DNA of 64,000 nucleotides from Hippasteria phrygiana (lineage: Eukaryota > Echinodermata > Asteroidea > Valvatida > Goniasteridae). The DNA is taken from NCBI GenBank assembly GCA_037893225.1, contig JAZGUH010000001.1:868001-932000 (forward strand), in the 5' to 3' direction. A program made the translations under genes and the position numbers. Each line of letters starts with the position of its first letter. Position 1 is the first letter of the stretch. Shown here piece by piece: positions 1 to 11,216 of the stretch. The notes beneath the pieces are model-generated. The model did no database searches. It had not been told where the DNA came from and was given only the letters and a program-made list of their open reading frames with translations.

Positions 1-500
1 GCTCCGGATCACTGATCGCGCTCCGGATCTGCGTGAAACAAACACGCCCAGTACTGGCGCGGGCATTAGCGCACTAAGCTGTTAAATGCCACTATGTTAA
101 AAGCAACATTATCCTGAAATTCCCCAAAATTCCATCTCTTTGGTTAGTTACCTAATTATTTCTGGTCTGAGTTCCACAAATTCTACCATAATGTGTAATA
201 ATTACGGAGAAATGAGGGGAAAAAAGGAGCATTGACATCTTTATATTTAGACTGGCGCCGCATAGGCCTACAGTGCAGCCTGGTGCAACCAAAGCACCAA
301 GGGCGCCACTCTGAATTCCATACGGTCCGAGTTTTCCGAACCAAATTAAACTATATTTTCGTGACCAAATGAAATTATTTTCAGACAAACGGCGCGTATT
401 CAAGGGATGTTCAAGGGAATGATCTTTCCAACCCTATAGCAATTTTGATACAAACGCTTTTTGTAGCCCAATTTTGTGCACCTCCAAGACATTGTGTCCT
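1..500. other. non-coding, nothing recognised
   Basis: No open frame with recognisable protein similarity and no clear repeat structure is visible here. The sequence is ordinary AT-rich intergenic-looking DNA. Confidence 0.5.
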
Positions 501-724
501 TTAACCCCTTGACCCCGGGTTTTAGATGGGAGGCGCTGGGGCACCAGGTCGGGTTATGCAGCCAAGCAAAACGGAAACAAGAGGCTTGTGCAGCCAAGTA
601 TAACGTACACAATACCCCAATAATGGATTGAAAGTGCAGAGATTGACACAAATAGAAGTCAACGGGCCTGGTGACAATTTTCAATCTGCACGTATTTGTG
701 TCAACCGTACGCAAGGGGTTTTAA
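501..724 (+). repeat. TTAACCCCTTG-ended foldback element, copy 1
   Basis: The left end TTAACCCCTTG is matched by the inverted right end CAAGGGGTTTTAA, giving a roughly 224-bp unit. Inside it are GGCTTGTGCAGCCAAG and a second TGCAGCCAAGC-like block. The same inner blocks and ends recur at 7656, 9183, 12091, 15869 and 27183, in both orientations, which defines a dispersed family. No protein is encoded, so it is best called a MITE-like non-autonomous DNA element; the superfamily is not determined. Confidence 0.6.
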
Positions 725-3307
725 CATAACTTTCTGCTAATCGTTAAACGCTAAGCTTAAATCAGCGCCATGAAATGTTGGCCCGAGCATTGTAAATCAT
801 GCATTGTTTTAAAAGTGTGTATAACATGAAGCGCTGGCTACAGCGAGTGCCACGGATAGAACTGAGGTTTCAGAAATTTTTTTGACAGGAGGTCACTTTG
901 ACAGGAGGTCACTTCTTAGGGCGCCCAATTTCATGGTGCTGTTTAGCAAACAATTTTCTGCCTCCGTCCACTATACTTCCATGGTAGAAGCATGTAGTGC
1001 CAACTGAGCGCTCAAACAAATGCAAGACATTTTCCGGAAATGGGCGTAATCCGCGGTAAGATGGGAGAGGGGTATCGCCACCCACTTTTTGACCAGGGGG
1101 ATGGTCCATATAGGATAATCCACCCGAAATGTCACTTCCGTTAAAAATCCAATAATCACAGAGCAGAGTGAATAATTACCGTATGCCAGTTTTGAACAGC
1201 GCCCTCAATTTTGTACATACGCTCTCCCTACTCTTCTAATTCTACGGGCGGGATAAACCTTTTGCATGTGATTTTTTCATAGTTTGAACTTTTGTGGCTC
1301 TGCAAGATACTTCCTTCCCCAGGATCGATCCCTTCCCTCTTGTCCTCTCATGGTGGTCTCAACTGGAACAAAGCTCCCCTCACCATTTCTGAGAAGGATC
1401 AGTGCAGTGACATCTTCCCCGGCCTTGTGAGATTAAAGTGTGAGGGCTTTCGAAAAGTCGGCGGTGTCTGCGTTTGGTTTAAAAATGTCGTGAAAGGATG
1501 TTGACTTATTTTTGTGGTGTTGTAACCTGAAGGTCTTTATAACACGTCAATGGAGCGGTTGTCATTGGGGCTCTATTCAGGCAAATGCCTATACCGACGC
1601 GTACGTCCTACAATGGTGCACTCACTTGCGGCAACTTGAGGCAACGTGGACAGGAAGAACTATAGGCCTACACCGTAAACATAAACCACATCTTTGCTAT
1701 TTCTAGTTCGAAAGGAAGTTTGGGAGACCAACTACGTATATTGGCAAATTTTGGAAGCAATAATTTTTTTGATACGCCGACGACCGCGGATACCTCATGA
1801 GACTGATGCCATACACATTGTATTGTCTTTGTGGTCAATGTCAATGACCCCGGCTCTGACTTCACACGGAGTACATTTTCATCTAGTGAACTTGGAGAGC
1901 ATCGACAAATGCGGAACTTAAGAGATTCCTGATTTTCACCAAGGTAGGAAATCATCAGCTGAAATGGCCTCGACTGCATGTACTACTGGTTATATGGATG
2001 TATTTAATGCCTATACCATCCACACTCAGAAAGTTAGGCAAACAGATTACCCAACGTTGGTAAAATAGTCAACTTGTTCAACCTTTGGGTAATTTTTCAC
2101 GTAATTTACCAACTGTTGTATAACCACAGATGTGCACAAACCAATTGTTGGTTAAAGTTGGGTTAAAGTGGTACTGCCCAACATTTTTTACATGAAAATT
2201 GTCTTTTTGTTTTGCGTAACCTCTCAGTAATGTATATTATAAATGGTCGTACTAGAATCATCCCTCCCAGATAACTCACTAACAATGTTTGTAAGAAATG
2301 GATTCCAACTGAGCTATTAAATGTCGAAATCAACTTAAACACGCAAGAAACCTTCACTAAGAACAGGTAGGAAATGTTTGACAATTGCATTAGCATAAAG
2401 CAAACGAAACTCAATTATAATATGCTACAAAGGGCCCTGAACAATTTATATTAACATGGAATTATGGAAATAACGCTGTCTCAGATTGCATGACCGCTTT
2501 AAAAGAGGGAATAGAGTGGGCATGATATGGCATGGCAAACAACCAACATTATCTCACCATAATAAAACAAGCAAAATGACGACATGTTATTAATCTATTT
2601 TACGAATCGTAGAGCAAAGAATGTTTGGTTGAGAGAAGTCAACATTAAAATGTTACACTTGTCTCCTCGCGCAATGTTCGATCAAAGTTTTCAGTGTAAT
2701 GGTGAACGTCTAATAGTAATGATGGGTCAGTATTCAATATTTCCTGTTTTATAGACCAACATTAGAAGCATTTACTGCGGTAGCACCACGCTCGCGTGCG
2801 TATTTTACGCACGCGCTCGATGCAGCTTCGGCCAACAGGGTGTTTACAACTTGCCAAAATGCGCACGCGACAGAAATTAAAGAACGGGGGCAACCTGCAC
2901 GTGGCACCAGAGCAAAAATGGCTTCTAATTTTGTTCCGCGAATTCCCGTACACAAAGTGGCCTTATCAATTTCAAACTGCTTCCATGCGGGCCCATTACG
3001 GGCACATAAAGTGTCATTAACAAAACAAAAATTAGAATACAAAACAAACAAGATTGAAATGTATATAGTATTCATTACATTCCTGTTGTTAGTCAATTGC
3101 TGACATCAATGAAGATAATCTTTGAGATCGGCGCATTTTAAACTACTCTTGTGACGTCACTCTATTCAGAAAAGTGTCGATTCTTTTTCAAGAATGTACA
3201 GTTAACTTAATTCATTTATCTCATACCTCAAAGCATTAGTAAGAATGGACACGTTTTGTTACCCTGGAATTCTTGACAATGGGTGTGAAAGGGACGTAGT
3301 TTAAGTC
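725..3307. other. non-coding, only short repeats seen
   Basis: A 17-bp direct duplication (GACAGGAGGTCACTT) lies at about 881-915, followed by CCCAATTTCATGGTGCTG, which resembles the end of the MITE at 9161. Several short CCAACxxTTGG palindromes occur at 2045-2165. The open frames here have no recognisable similarity and no coding signature I can defend. Confidence 0.4.
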
Positions 3308-3413
3308 GGAGAAACGACTCAAAAGGTGGACATTCTTTGATTCGAATGGGCTTGGACGCTTCGCGTCCTCGCCCATTCCAATCAAAGAATGTCCACTTTA
3401 TCGTCGTTTCTCC
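3308..3413. repeat. long near-perfect foldback hairpin
   Basis: GGAGAAACGAC at 3308 pairs with GTCGTTTCTCC ending at 3413. The inner arms GGTGGACATTCTTTGATT and AATCAAAGAATGTCCAC, then GAATGGGC/GCCCATTC and GGACGC/GCGTCC, close down to a 3-base loop. The whole 106-bp segment can fold on itself with only small internal mismatches. It could be a very small foldback transposon or a transcribed hairpin; nothing in the sequence decides between these. Confidence 0.7.
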
Positions 3414-4785
3414 TCAACGTATGTATGCATTTGTTCACCTTTTGGGGTTCAGATCGTTCTACCTTTCTTTTTCGTTTCCACGTAATATTATACAAATTAT
3501 GTTTTACCGGACTAACAAATTATGAATGTTTGTGAGTATAATGGTAAGTTTATAATTTTCTGAGATGACAGATGCAATGATCCATTACACGAACGTGAAA
3601 CATTCATTATTTGTTTTATACAACTCCTGAATTAAACCCTTGTCATCTGATTGGTCAGAGCGCGACCGATGGACCGTGCCCTGGAAGTTCTCCGTTGAAC
3701 AGAACTTGTATTTTTGCGGTGCGTGATCAACGATCCACTTTGAGGCGTTGTATAAAAACGAAAATTTCAGAATCTGGTAAAGCCAGAGGAGGTGGCGCAG
3801 CGTTCTTTACAGGTGGATTAGGGGCTGTGTCTTTAAAGACAACACAAAATGAGGTTTCGGTGTTTTACCGGACTAACAATGCCACTTTCAGAAAAAAATT
3901 CAATTACTTTTTAAGTGTAGGCTACCATTCACCCATCTGACTGGGACAAAAGTATGATGAAGGCACTCTCACTGGCACAATAGGGAGATAATCGGTTTAA
4001 GGATTTACCGAATCTGAATAATCCCACACATTGATACCTCTTGCTCTGATAGTGTTATATGGTGAAGGAGCTGTCAAGCTCTTGGTGGCTGACTTTACAG
4101 TGGATGCGGCCCCTCACAAACAACGGGTCAAATTGTCAATTGTGTGATTTTTAGGGCTTTTGACATGGCTATTGTCGTTCACAATTCGTTCGTTTGATTG
4201 TCGAGCGCATTCTTGTATACGTACTTGGAACTGACACAATGACTGACAAAACAGGCGCTGTTTTAGATCTAGGCCTGAAACTACGGTAAGCACAGTTTCG
4301 CGCTGAGGACATTCAAGGGCCTTTGAGGACCGTGTCCGCATGGTACGTACATTACATTGGGCAACTTAAAATCCTTAAAATGTTTTCATCTGAAATGCTG
4401 TCATTATCGAGAAAATTATATCTGAAGACCTCCAAAAAACGCCGCCGTGGCTAATTTCGTTTAAAATAATCGAAACAAACGTAGGCCTATATACACAAAA
4501 CCACAGATTTGTTCTTTCACGTAAAAATATATGTTTTGAATCACGCAAAGTATTCAAACAACAGTTTTTATCAGCTCCACTACCTCCATGATCATACCTT
4601 TAATAAGTCTGATTCCCTGACCTGAAGATTCCCTGACTACTCTTGATAAATCTTAGGTCAGGTAGTCACCACGGTTCAGATTCAGAATGGATCATGACGT
4701 ATATCATGTAAATCCGAGAGACGTCAGCGGCAGCATTAACACAATACACTCGAATAATCCAATCAGTAAAAATACGTAAAAAGAC
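3414..4785. other. non-coding, nothing recognised
   Basis: The phrase TTTACCGGACTAACAA occurs at about 3502 and again at about 3862, hinting at a diverged repeat. No gene is recognised. Confidence 0.35.
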
Positions 4786-4930
4786 TTTTGAGACGCTGGT
4801 GGCAGTAGACACACCGGTCCTTTTTGCTAGTTTTGCTGATCATATGCGCGTAGTTGTTCTGAGCATGCGCACGACTGGTGAGAACAATTGAAAAGGGACC
4901 GCTAAGTCTGCTGCCACCAGCCTCTCAAAC
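4786..4930. repeat. 145-bp foldback (MITE-like)
   Basis: The left arm TTTTGAGACGCTGGTGGCAG is matched by the right arm CTGCCACCAGCCTCTCAAA. The arms continue inward through AGAC/GTCT and CCGGTCC/GGGACCG, with a loop of about 65 bp. It encodes nothing. Confidence 0.65.
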
Positions 4931-5547
4931 TCACATTGAGAATTCAAAATTGTCAGGATTGACAACGGGCCTGGCGGGTATTTTGTTGTTCAATGTCATG
5001 GCAAACATCAACGATAACATCCGAACGTTTGCCGAAAATAGGTTCGGAAAACTACGACCGTTTTGGTCACGTGGACATTGTCGGCTACCGGACCTATGAA
5101 TCGTAGAGAATACATGTAGTCACATTCAACAGGTCTGGTAACAAGACTACTTTTAACATGAGCGCAAACTGATTCTATCGATGCATATAGTATGTTGATG
5201 TATATTGGCCATGGCTTATGGTTATCAAAAGCGGATACTAATACTAATAGACAATGACCGGAAACTTTGCATTAAACCCGCCATTAGGCCATAGTTATTT
5301 TAGGCGAATTAGAAAACTTGCTCTGGATCTGCCAGTGATGGTACATGTATGACAATAACTAAATCACCCAAACGAAACGATATTTGAATCTATTCAGTGC
5401 AACAATAACTAAATCACCCAGATGAAACTATATTTGCACCTATTTAGTGCAATGTACACGTACGTTGTCTCGCTCTGGTTAAAGGAAACATGCTTCTCAA
5501 ACTGGCCGGATCACATTTTATTTCATAAATAAATTCATTTATATGTA
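4931..5547. other. non-coding; one short tandem duplication
   Basis: Two diverged copies of a segment of about 55 bp (ACAATAACTAAATCACCC, then ATTTAGTGCAA) lie side by side at 5351-5458. Nothing else is recognised. Confidence 0.4.
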
Positions 5548-6111
5548 TTAAATGTAAATTAAAAGCCAAACTGGTTCAAGTGAAGTTTTAGTGTGATTAT
5601 TTGCCGCCCAAAAAATTGCCGCCCTTTTTAGAATTTGTTGAGACTCAAATTGAGGACGCTGTTCGTGACGTAGACCGAGGCGCCGAAATTCATGGATCGA
5701 CTCGATAGTCTGGACCCGTAAATGACGCATGTACATCGTATACACACTAGGTCTAGTTGCAACAACTAACATCGAACTTACCCCGATTTTCTTCTTATTA
5801 GCGAAGGCTCCTCGGGGAATGGGCCGTTTAACTGCTTTCGCCTGTACCTTACTCACATCTGGGAACTTTGTTGGGATGGCAGTGGACTTGAGCATATTTT
5901 TAATGGTCATCCCATGATTTGGAAATACCAGTATCGAAACACGACGGCTCAAAGTGGTCGCTACATAACGCTGAGAAGCCCTTGGGCCGGACCACTTCGC
6001 TCTTGTCACCTTCACTTTAGCCGTCCAAATTCTCCGATATTTCGCATCAGTTGGAAATACTCCATCCTTTGTTGTTTTGCTGCACCCAGCAGCCACACAC
6101 CTTGTCGGCAT
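5548..6111 (-). pseudogene. THAP-domain gene remnant, frameshifted
   Basis: Reading leftwards from 6111, the open frame starts MPTRCVAAGC, the classic THAP zinc-finger start with the first two zinc ligands (C5, C10). It continues with FPTDAKYRRIW and SQRY, and later has AIPTKFP (residues 79-84), the AVPTIF-type box that ends a THAP domain (about 5860-6111). Between them the frame is wrong: residues 50-67 read as non-THAP, but the neighbouring frame over 5965-5911 reads CSDHFEPSCFDTG, which supplies the missing Cys and His ligands. Two compensating frameshifts therefore interrupt the domain. About four residues are also missing before FPTD compared with typical THAP domains. THAP domains are DNA-binding C2CH fingers shared by P-element-type transposases and cellular regulators. 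The C-terminal part (KKK-rich, then no known domain) is not recognised. It is probably a decayed gene or decayed transposon fragment; sequencing error is the alternative. Confidence 0.65.
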
Positions 6112-6263
6112 GGCCGAAAAACACTATATTTTGCTTAGATTTTGGACGAAGAATTTTCGCCTTTCTGCACACACACACGTACGTACATGTACACTCAATG
6201 CATACGCGTGATGAATGGGGCCGGCTCGCGCAGCAGAATCTGTAATGTGCCTCGGTCTACGTC

Positions 6264-7655
6264 GCACACTTATGTTATAGAGCGTCCCATCCACTCAGGG
6301 GCGGAGTAGCTTGGACAAACATTTTCAAAAATGTTTTTCTCATATGTAATCTGGGAAATAATTGTCTCTGGACACAAAATATCATTGTCAAGATAATACT
6401 TTGTTTCAAGCAGCAATAATGCAATATAAATCCTAAATCATGTTTCCTTTAAAGTTACGAGGTATTTTGTTTCTATTCCTGTCAGGTATTTGTACTTGCT
6501 AACTCCACGGAAGCAGCACTTGCAGTCGGAAATTAATCTGTAATGAAACTGTTATCTTTTTACAACCTACCGGTACTTTGGCGGAAGCCACATAATTCGT
6601 CTCTGATGTACATGAATGCGCATGCCCGAAGTGCTGTTTTATGGTAATTTAATGGAGGTGTACATATTAAAACGTGCCTTTTTAGGCGCCTGCTTGGCTG
6701 ACAACAGGAAAGTACGAAAATAATCGTCTGTAGATATCTTGTAGTAAACTTGTAGTAAACTTTTATGAAAGGAATGTTCCCATTGGCCATCCAGCAAGGT
6801 AGAACACGCCCCTTGTGGACTTACTTAGTTGTGATTGGTTGAACTTGTACGGAGAACTTGATGATGGTACGCATCATGCATTATTCATATCAACATAATG
6901 TGCTTCCGTTCTGTCCAGCGCATGCAGGCCATGCATATGCAAGCTGCTGGCCTTTGCACCTGCATGTACTGCATGCACTGCACTGCTCGTACATGTACAT
7001 CGCGTACGTACATTTTTGTACAGTTCACGTTATATACTCTGAATTTTCGACTCGTCTATTTGGGATCTTGTTTTTTTCTGGACGTGCGTGCAAAATTTTG
7101 TCCCATTTACTAAGCCAAATTGTGACGAACTGTAAGCTCCTTTGTGATGGTGTGTAGTTTAACAAATTTTCATGGACCGTGGCGTACAGGAACAGGGGTA
7201 AGTTAAAATGTAATGTATTCAACCTGTCTCACACTCAACCATGGAAACCATGGTTCAATGTGAGTTTCAACTTTGACTTTGAGCTTGTCGTCTGCTCATG
7301 CTTGTGTTTGGAGTTTAAAACAGACTCGGAGTTCAGTTGCGATGTGACTTGCAGAACTACAGAACGGAACTTGAGCATGTTGAGTTTGTTGTTTTTTACA
7401 GACAACAGAGGACAGGTAAAGTTTTGGCTGATGTCACTTGTTAGTTTTGCAGTGTAAAAGGAAGTTTATGGCCGAATTTTGCACAGATTGATCGATTGTA
7501 GTCCTATACTGTCCGTGCTTTTTTCGACATGTTTCGAGTTTCACCCCAGGGCCTGCATGTAAACCATATTAAAATTGGAGATTTGGACTGTTAGGGTTAG
7601 GGTTAGCTTAAAAAAACATTGATAATAGCAAATAAATAGGTCAGGGACTTTAAAT
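6264..7655. other. non-coding, short palindromes only
   Basis: A small palindrome (TCAACCATGG / CCATGGTTCAA) sits at 7228-7266, a TGCATG/TACATG-rich palindromic stretch at 6915-7025, and a short telomere-like TTAGGGTTAGGGTTAG at 7591-7606. No gene is recognised. Confidence 0.4.
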
Positions 7656-8015
7656 TTAACCCCTTGCGTACGGATAACGCCATAGACCATATCGCAAATA
7701 CCGCCTGGTCGAGATGTCACAATGGTCACAAGGGATTGTGGGAAGGAAATGGGAGCGATTTTGGTGCGCGTTTCTTTCCCACGTCCCTAGTATTAACCAT
7801 TGTGACGTCTCATCCAGGCAATATTTGCGATACGGTCTATGGTGCAAAAAAACAGTGTCACCAGGCCGGATGACGCCATTGGACGGTTGTGCAGTTTCAA
7901 TCCATTGTTTGATTAATGTGTATGTCATGCTTGACTGCACAAACACATTGTAGCGGTTCGATCTGGCTGCCAGAACACCCCGACGTCTCCCGTAAAATAC
8001 CGTGCTCAAGGTTTT
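7656..8015 (-). repeat. TTAACCCCTTG element, copy 2, interrupted
   Basis: The left end TTAACCCCTTGCGTACGG matches the copy at 15869. The two copies then share CAGGCCGGATGACGCCATT, TTGTGCAnTTTCAAT and CTTGACTGCACAA. In this copy the shared sequence is broken at 7681 by a 161-bp foldback that is absent at 15895. The right boundary near 8015 is approximate. Confidence 0.55.
7681..7841. mobile_element. 161-bp MITE nested in copy 2
   Basis: Terminal inverted repeats CATAGACCATATCGCAAATA and TATTTGCGATACGGTCTATG bound this unit. Inside them GTCACAATGGT and ACCATTGTGAC form a second pair. The uninterrupted relative at 15869-15930 lacks it, so insertion into the older element is the simplest reading. 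No clean target-site duplication is visible. No protein is encoded. Confidence 0.7.
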
Positions 8016-9160
8016 GTTTACTTCGCCTAATGGTGCAATTATTGAATTAACCCATCTTTGCAATCCCTTACACCTTTGGCACTTATCCCGGATGACCCGC
8101 GTGACCTAACGCACCTGTGTGAACGCAAAAGGTGGTCGCACAATGCACGTGTTAAATTCAATCAGAATGGGCCTTCGCGTAACATGGCGTGACACAGAGT
8201 ACCGAAGTCTGACGTCAGTTGGCACGACAACTGGCTCCAAACAAATGGAGATTTCGACTGTTCCTTTGTTAACAGCCCGTCATGCAAACACATTGACACA
8301 AAATACCAAAAGTATTCTGGTTCCAAACATTGCATTGACGTCATCACTTCGTTACTCTATTACGTCAGCAATTTCATCCCGAAAAACCTTTGACCTTTGG
8401 GATACCAAACTGGCTTATTATCATGTACATGTATGTATGTATACTATGCAAACACTTGTGGTTGTTTTATTGCATTTCATGGCAGCTTTTTGATGGTAGG
8501 CAATTTTAATTTAAAAAAAAAAAAATGTAGAAAATAGAAAAACCAAATTTAGAACAATTTTAAAGAACTGTTTATTATGATGTTTTCATAGATTGCTTAA
8601 ACACTGAACTATTTTGTAAAAAGTAATCTGAAGTTTATCATTGGTTTTCTAACTCAGAAGGGGGTGACGTGGTGGTTGAATAGTGACTTAAAATTCCGGT
8701 TCCCACAAAAAAATAGAATAATGGATTGTTTTAAGTGTTTTGCCTTTGTTTTCAGTGAATGTTTTGAGGTATGTCAAAAGGGGAGAGAGAGAGGTTGAAA
8801 AACTGCTCAGCAGGCATTGTTTTTGAGTGCTGCTGTGCTTGGTATTATTGTAGGGCCCAGCCAGTGCATTTATTCCCAGAGACTTATCAGTGTCATCGGT
8901 TCTGTAAACATTTCTGTTTGTGCAAATGTAGTTTATCAGTGTGGTGATACAAAATGGCCCACGGCTGTTTCCATAGTGATTGTCAATGATGGTATTGCAG
9001 CCTGTGGTACCAGATAGCCCTAAAACCATTTCAAGTGTCCCTGAAGTTTTGTTTGGTGTATAAATATTTATTTTGAAAGCAAAGTTTCATGGCGCCTGTG
9101 AAAATTTGAAAACATCTTTGTGTTGATTGTGCTCACCTGACATTTAAACATTTGTGACCA
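8016..9160. other. non-coding, nothing recognised
   Basis: AT-rich sequence with an A-run at about 8512 and a GA-rich run at about 8781. No supported gene. Confidence 0.4.
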
Positions 9161-9451
9161 GGGGCCAATTTCATAGAGCTGCTTAACCCCTTGACTTCGG
9201 GTTTTAGATGGGGAAGCTGGGGCGCCAGGTTGGGTTGTGCAGCCAAGCGAAACGGAAACAAGAGGCTTGTGCAGCCAAGCATAACGTGCACAATACCCCA
9301 GTAATGAGAGATTGGCTAAGCAAACAGCAGCTAAATACCAGTCTCAAGCAACATCACATGGAGTTTTGGCTGGTAAGCTGGTTTTACTAAGCAATATTTT
9401 GTTGTGCTTAAGCGAGGTTTTGTGCTTAAGCAGCTCTATGAAATTGGCCCC
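9161..9451. mobile_element. 291-bp MITE with perfect 26-bp ends
   Basis: The left end GGGGCCAATTTCATAGAGC at 9161 is exactly inverted at 9425-9451 (GCTCTATGAAATTGGCCCC); the match runs on through TGCTTAA/TTAAGCA. The interior holds part of a second family (9183-9306). It encodes no protein and looks like a foldback/MITE. Confidence 0.75.
9183..9306 (+). repeat. TTAACCCCTTG element, partial copy 3
   Basis: It begins TTAACCCCTTGACTTCGGG and contains GGCTTGTGCAGCCAAGC, closely matching 501-724 for about 120 bp before the match is lost. It starts at the inner edge of the left terminal repeat of the MITE at 9161, so the two are nested or fused. Confidence 0.55.
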
Positions 9452-10075
9452 TCTGAAAAAATGGATATTATGTTGCAAAAATGAGTTATACGTGTTTATA
9501 GTTGAATTTGTCTTGAGCTTTAATTTGGTGTAGGTGTAACTCCTGAGGCATTTTGTTCTCGAGATATCTTGACATACGCAATTTTGCCCAATTTAACAGA
9601 AGTGTGTTTAGAGGCCATTATAGTAAGGTAAAATAAATGAGACGGACATAATTTTTACCAACACCTGTTTTTTTCATCTTTATTCATCAGTATTAACATT
9701 TCTATAAATAAATTAGAAACAAAAAAATCACTTAAATTTGAATGTTTTTTGCCGTAGCAGCCCTGTGCGTGACATAATACCCTTTTTTGTAGAGCATTTG
9801 GTAAGGTTGTGGGGCTTGCTCAGTTGTGACAACTTTCAAGTGTTGGCAAGTACAATGTACATGTACATGTATGTACATGTATGTGTAGACTTAATAATAA
9901 CTGTCATGAATGACTTACAAATATTGTAGGGGGGGGGGGGCTATAATGCACTGTGTGCTTACAATAGAAAGTGGGAATGATGCAATATATGTCGCTAATT
10001 AATCAATGTAGTGTGCACATTATAAATTTTGTATCATTTCCTGGCTTGAAATCCTTAAACAGTCAGTGAGTGACC
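9452..10075. other. non-coding with microsatellites
   Basis: An ACATGT-type microsatellite lies at about 9852-9882 and a run of ten G at about 9930. No gene is recognised. Confidence 0.4.
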
Positions 10076-10170
10076 TAGGGCTGTCTCAAATACACCGAAT
10101 ATTCAAATGTCAACCGAATATTCGAATACCTTTTTGCCGGTTTGAGTATTTAAAAATATATGCACATACA
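10076..10170. mobile_element. hAT-like end with GAATATTC palindromes
   Basis: It starts TAGGGCTGTC and is followed by iterated CCGAATATTC and GAATATTCGAATA motifs. The same start with a different iterated palindrome is seen at 14607 and 15058, and inverted at 24641 and 25272. A TAGGGCTG-like start with subterminal palindromes is typical of non-autonomous hAT elements; this assignment is by resemblance only, and the other end was not located. Confidence 0.4.
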
Positions 10171-10266
10171 CATAGTCGTACTTTCCCAATACCTCCGAGG
10201 ACAATGCTTTGTGTTTCCTATTGTTCCTTTAATATAACCCAGCCCCATAGACTAAGCACATATTTT

Positions 10267-10356
10267 TACGTCCAAGGACCTATTTCACTACAAAAGATTG
10301 ACTTGCGAGGACAAGAACGGTTCCTTTGTATTTTCTTTCTCTTGTCCTTGGACGTA
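10267..10356. repeat. short stem-loop
   Basis: TACGTCCAAGGAC at 10267 is exactly inverted at 10344-10356, separated by 64 bp. It may be a small foldback element. Confidence 0.45.
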
Positions 10357-10693
10357 TAGAACCTGTACAGATACGAGATATGACTCTGGTGCTATTTTAA
10401 TAGAAAAGGTATGGTGCTTAGCATGTGTCAAATGTGGCATTTTTGTGGACGGAGGTTTATTGTAAAACCCTTGACACTTATAAAATAATTACTGCAAAAA
10501 CACAGGCTAGAGTTTGGTTTCTTGTTATCAGATACAACAGGTGCATGCAAAATATGGCGATCTATCAGTCCATAATATTGATCATCGCACAGAAAACACT
10601 GGCGTGCTTTGCATTCAACTTTTTACCGCTGAGGCATGCATGCAGTTGCTGCTGACACGTGAAAATTTTTATCGGCGAGTATCAAATATTTTG

Positions 10694-10758
10694 TCTGGGA
10701 GGAACCTTTTGTCGGGAGGAACCTTTTGTCGGGTGGAACCTTTTGTCGGGAGGAACAC
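10694..10758 (+). repeat. 17-bp minisatellite, about 4 copies
   Basis: GGGAGGAACCTTTTGTC is repeated in tandem, with one copy reading GGGTGGAACC. It is not part of a supported gene. Confidence 0.7.
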
Positions 10759-11130
10759 CTTTGCTGATATACAATGTACCTTTGAAAACATGGAAAAGGA
10801 CCCCTTTAAGGCCTTAGTAACATTGAGGAAGTACAGTGTAATAAAATCACTGCATTCAGAAGGGGAAAATATGGGATCTTTCCCTCCTAGAATTGATTAA
10901 AGTGTTATTTGGCAACATCAGGAATATTTTGCTTCGGAAGATTTGTATCATACAAGTCTAGTCATTTCAAACTAGGGCCAATAGAAATATGAAGTTTGAT
11001 TTTGAAACATTGTTCGTCACACATTTATTTACTACAAAAAACACACTCTTGCGTCTTCAACATACATGTATGATTCCTTCAGATAATATATTTTGTAATT
11101 TTTACAAAAATCTCTTTATACATGTACCTT

Positions 11131-11139
11131 GTTTTCAGG
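11131..11139 (+). other. candidate splice acceptor, 5' UTR exon
   Basis: TTGTTTTCAG ends at 11138, 78 bases before the predicted start codon, with pyrimidine-rich sequence just upstream. It would make 11139-11989 an internal exon with an upstream non-coding first exon. No promoter was identified next to the gene, which fits this idea, but only transcript data would show it. Confidence 0.3.
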
Positions 11140-11216
11140 ACCAATTTGCATAGAGCCACATGGTGCCTCTGGTTAAGATCTACATGTACATGTAACTCCA
11201 TCCTCTGTTTACAATT

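Noticed and set aside
1292..1979. Open frames of 64-103 residues on both strands
   Set aside because: Overlapping frames on opposite strands without similarity or splice support; likely chance.
7591..7606. Interstitial telomere repeat TTAGGG
   Set aside because: Fewer than three units; chance is sufficient.
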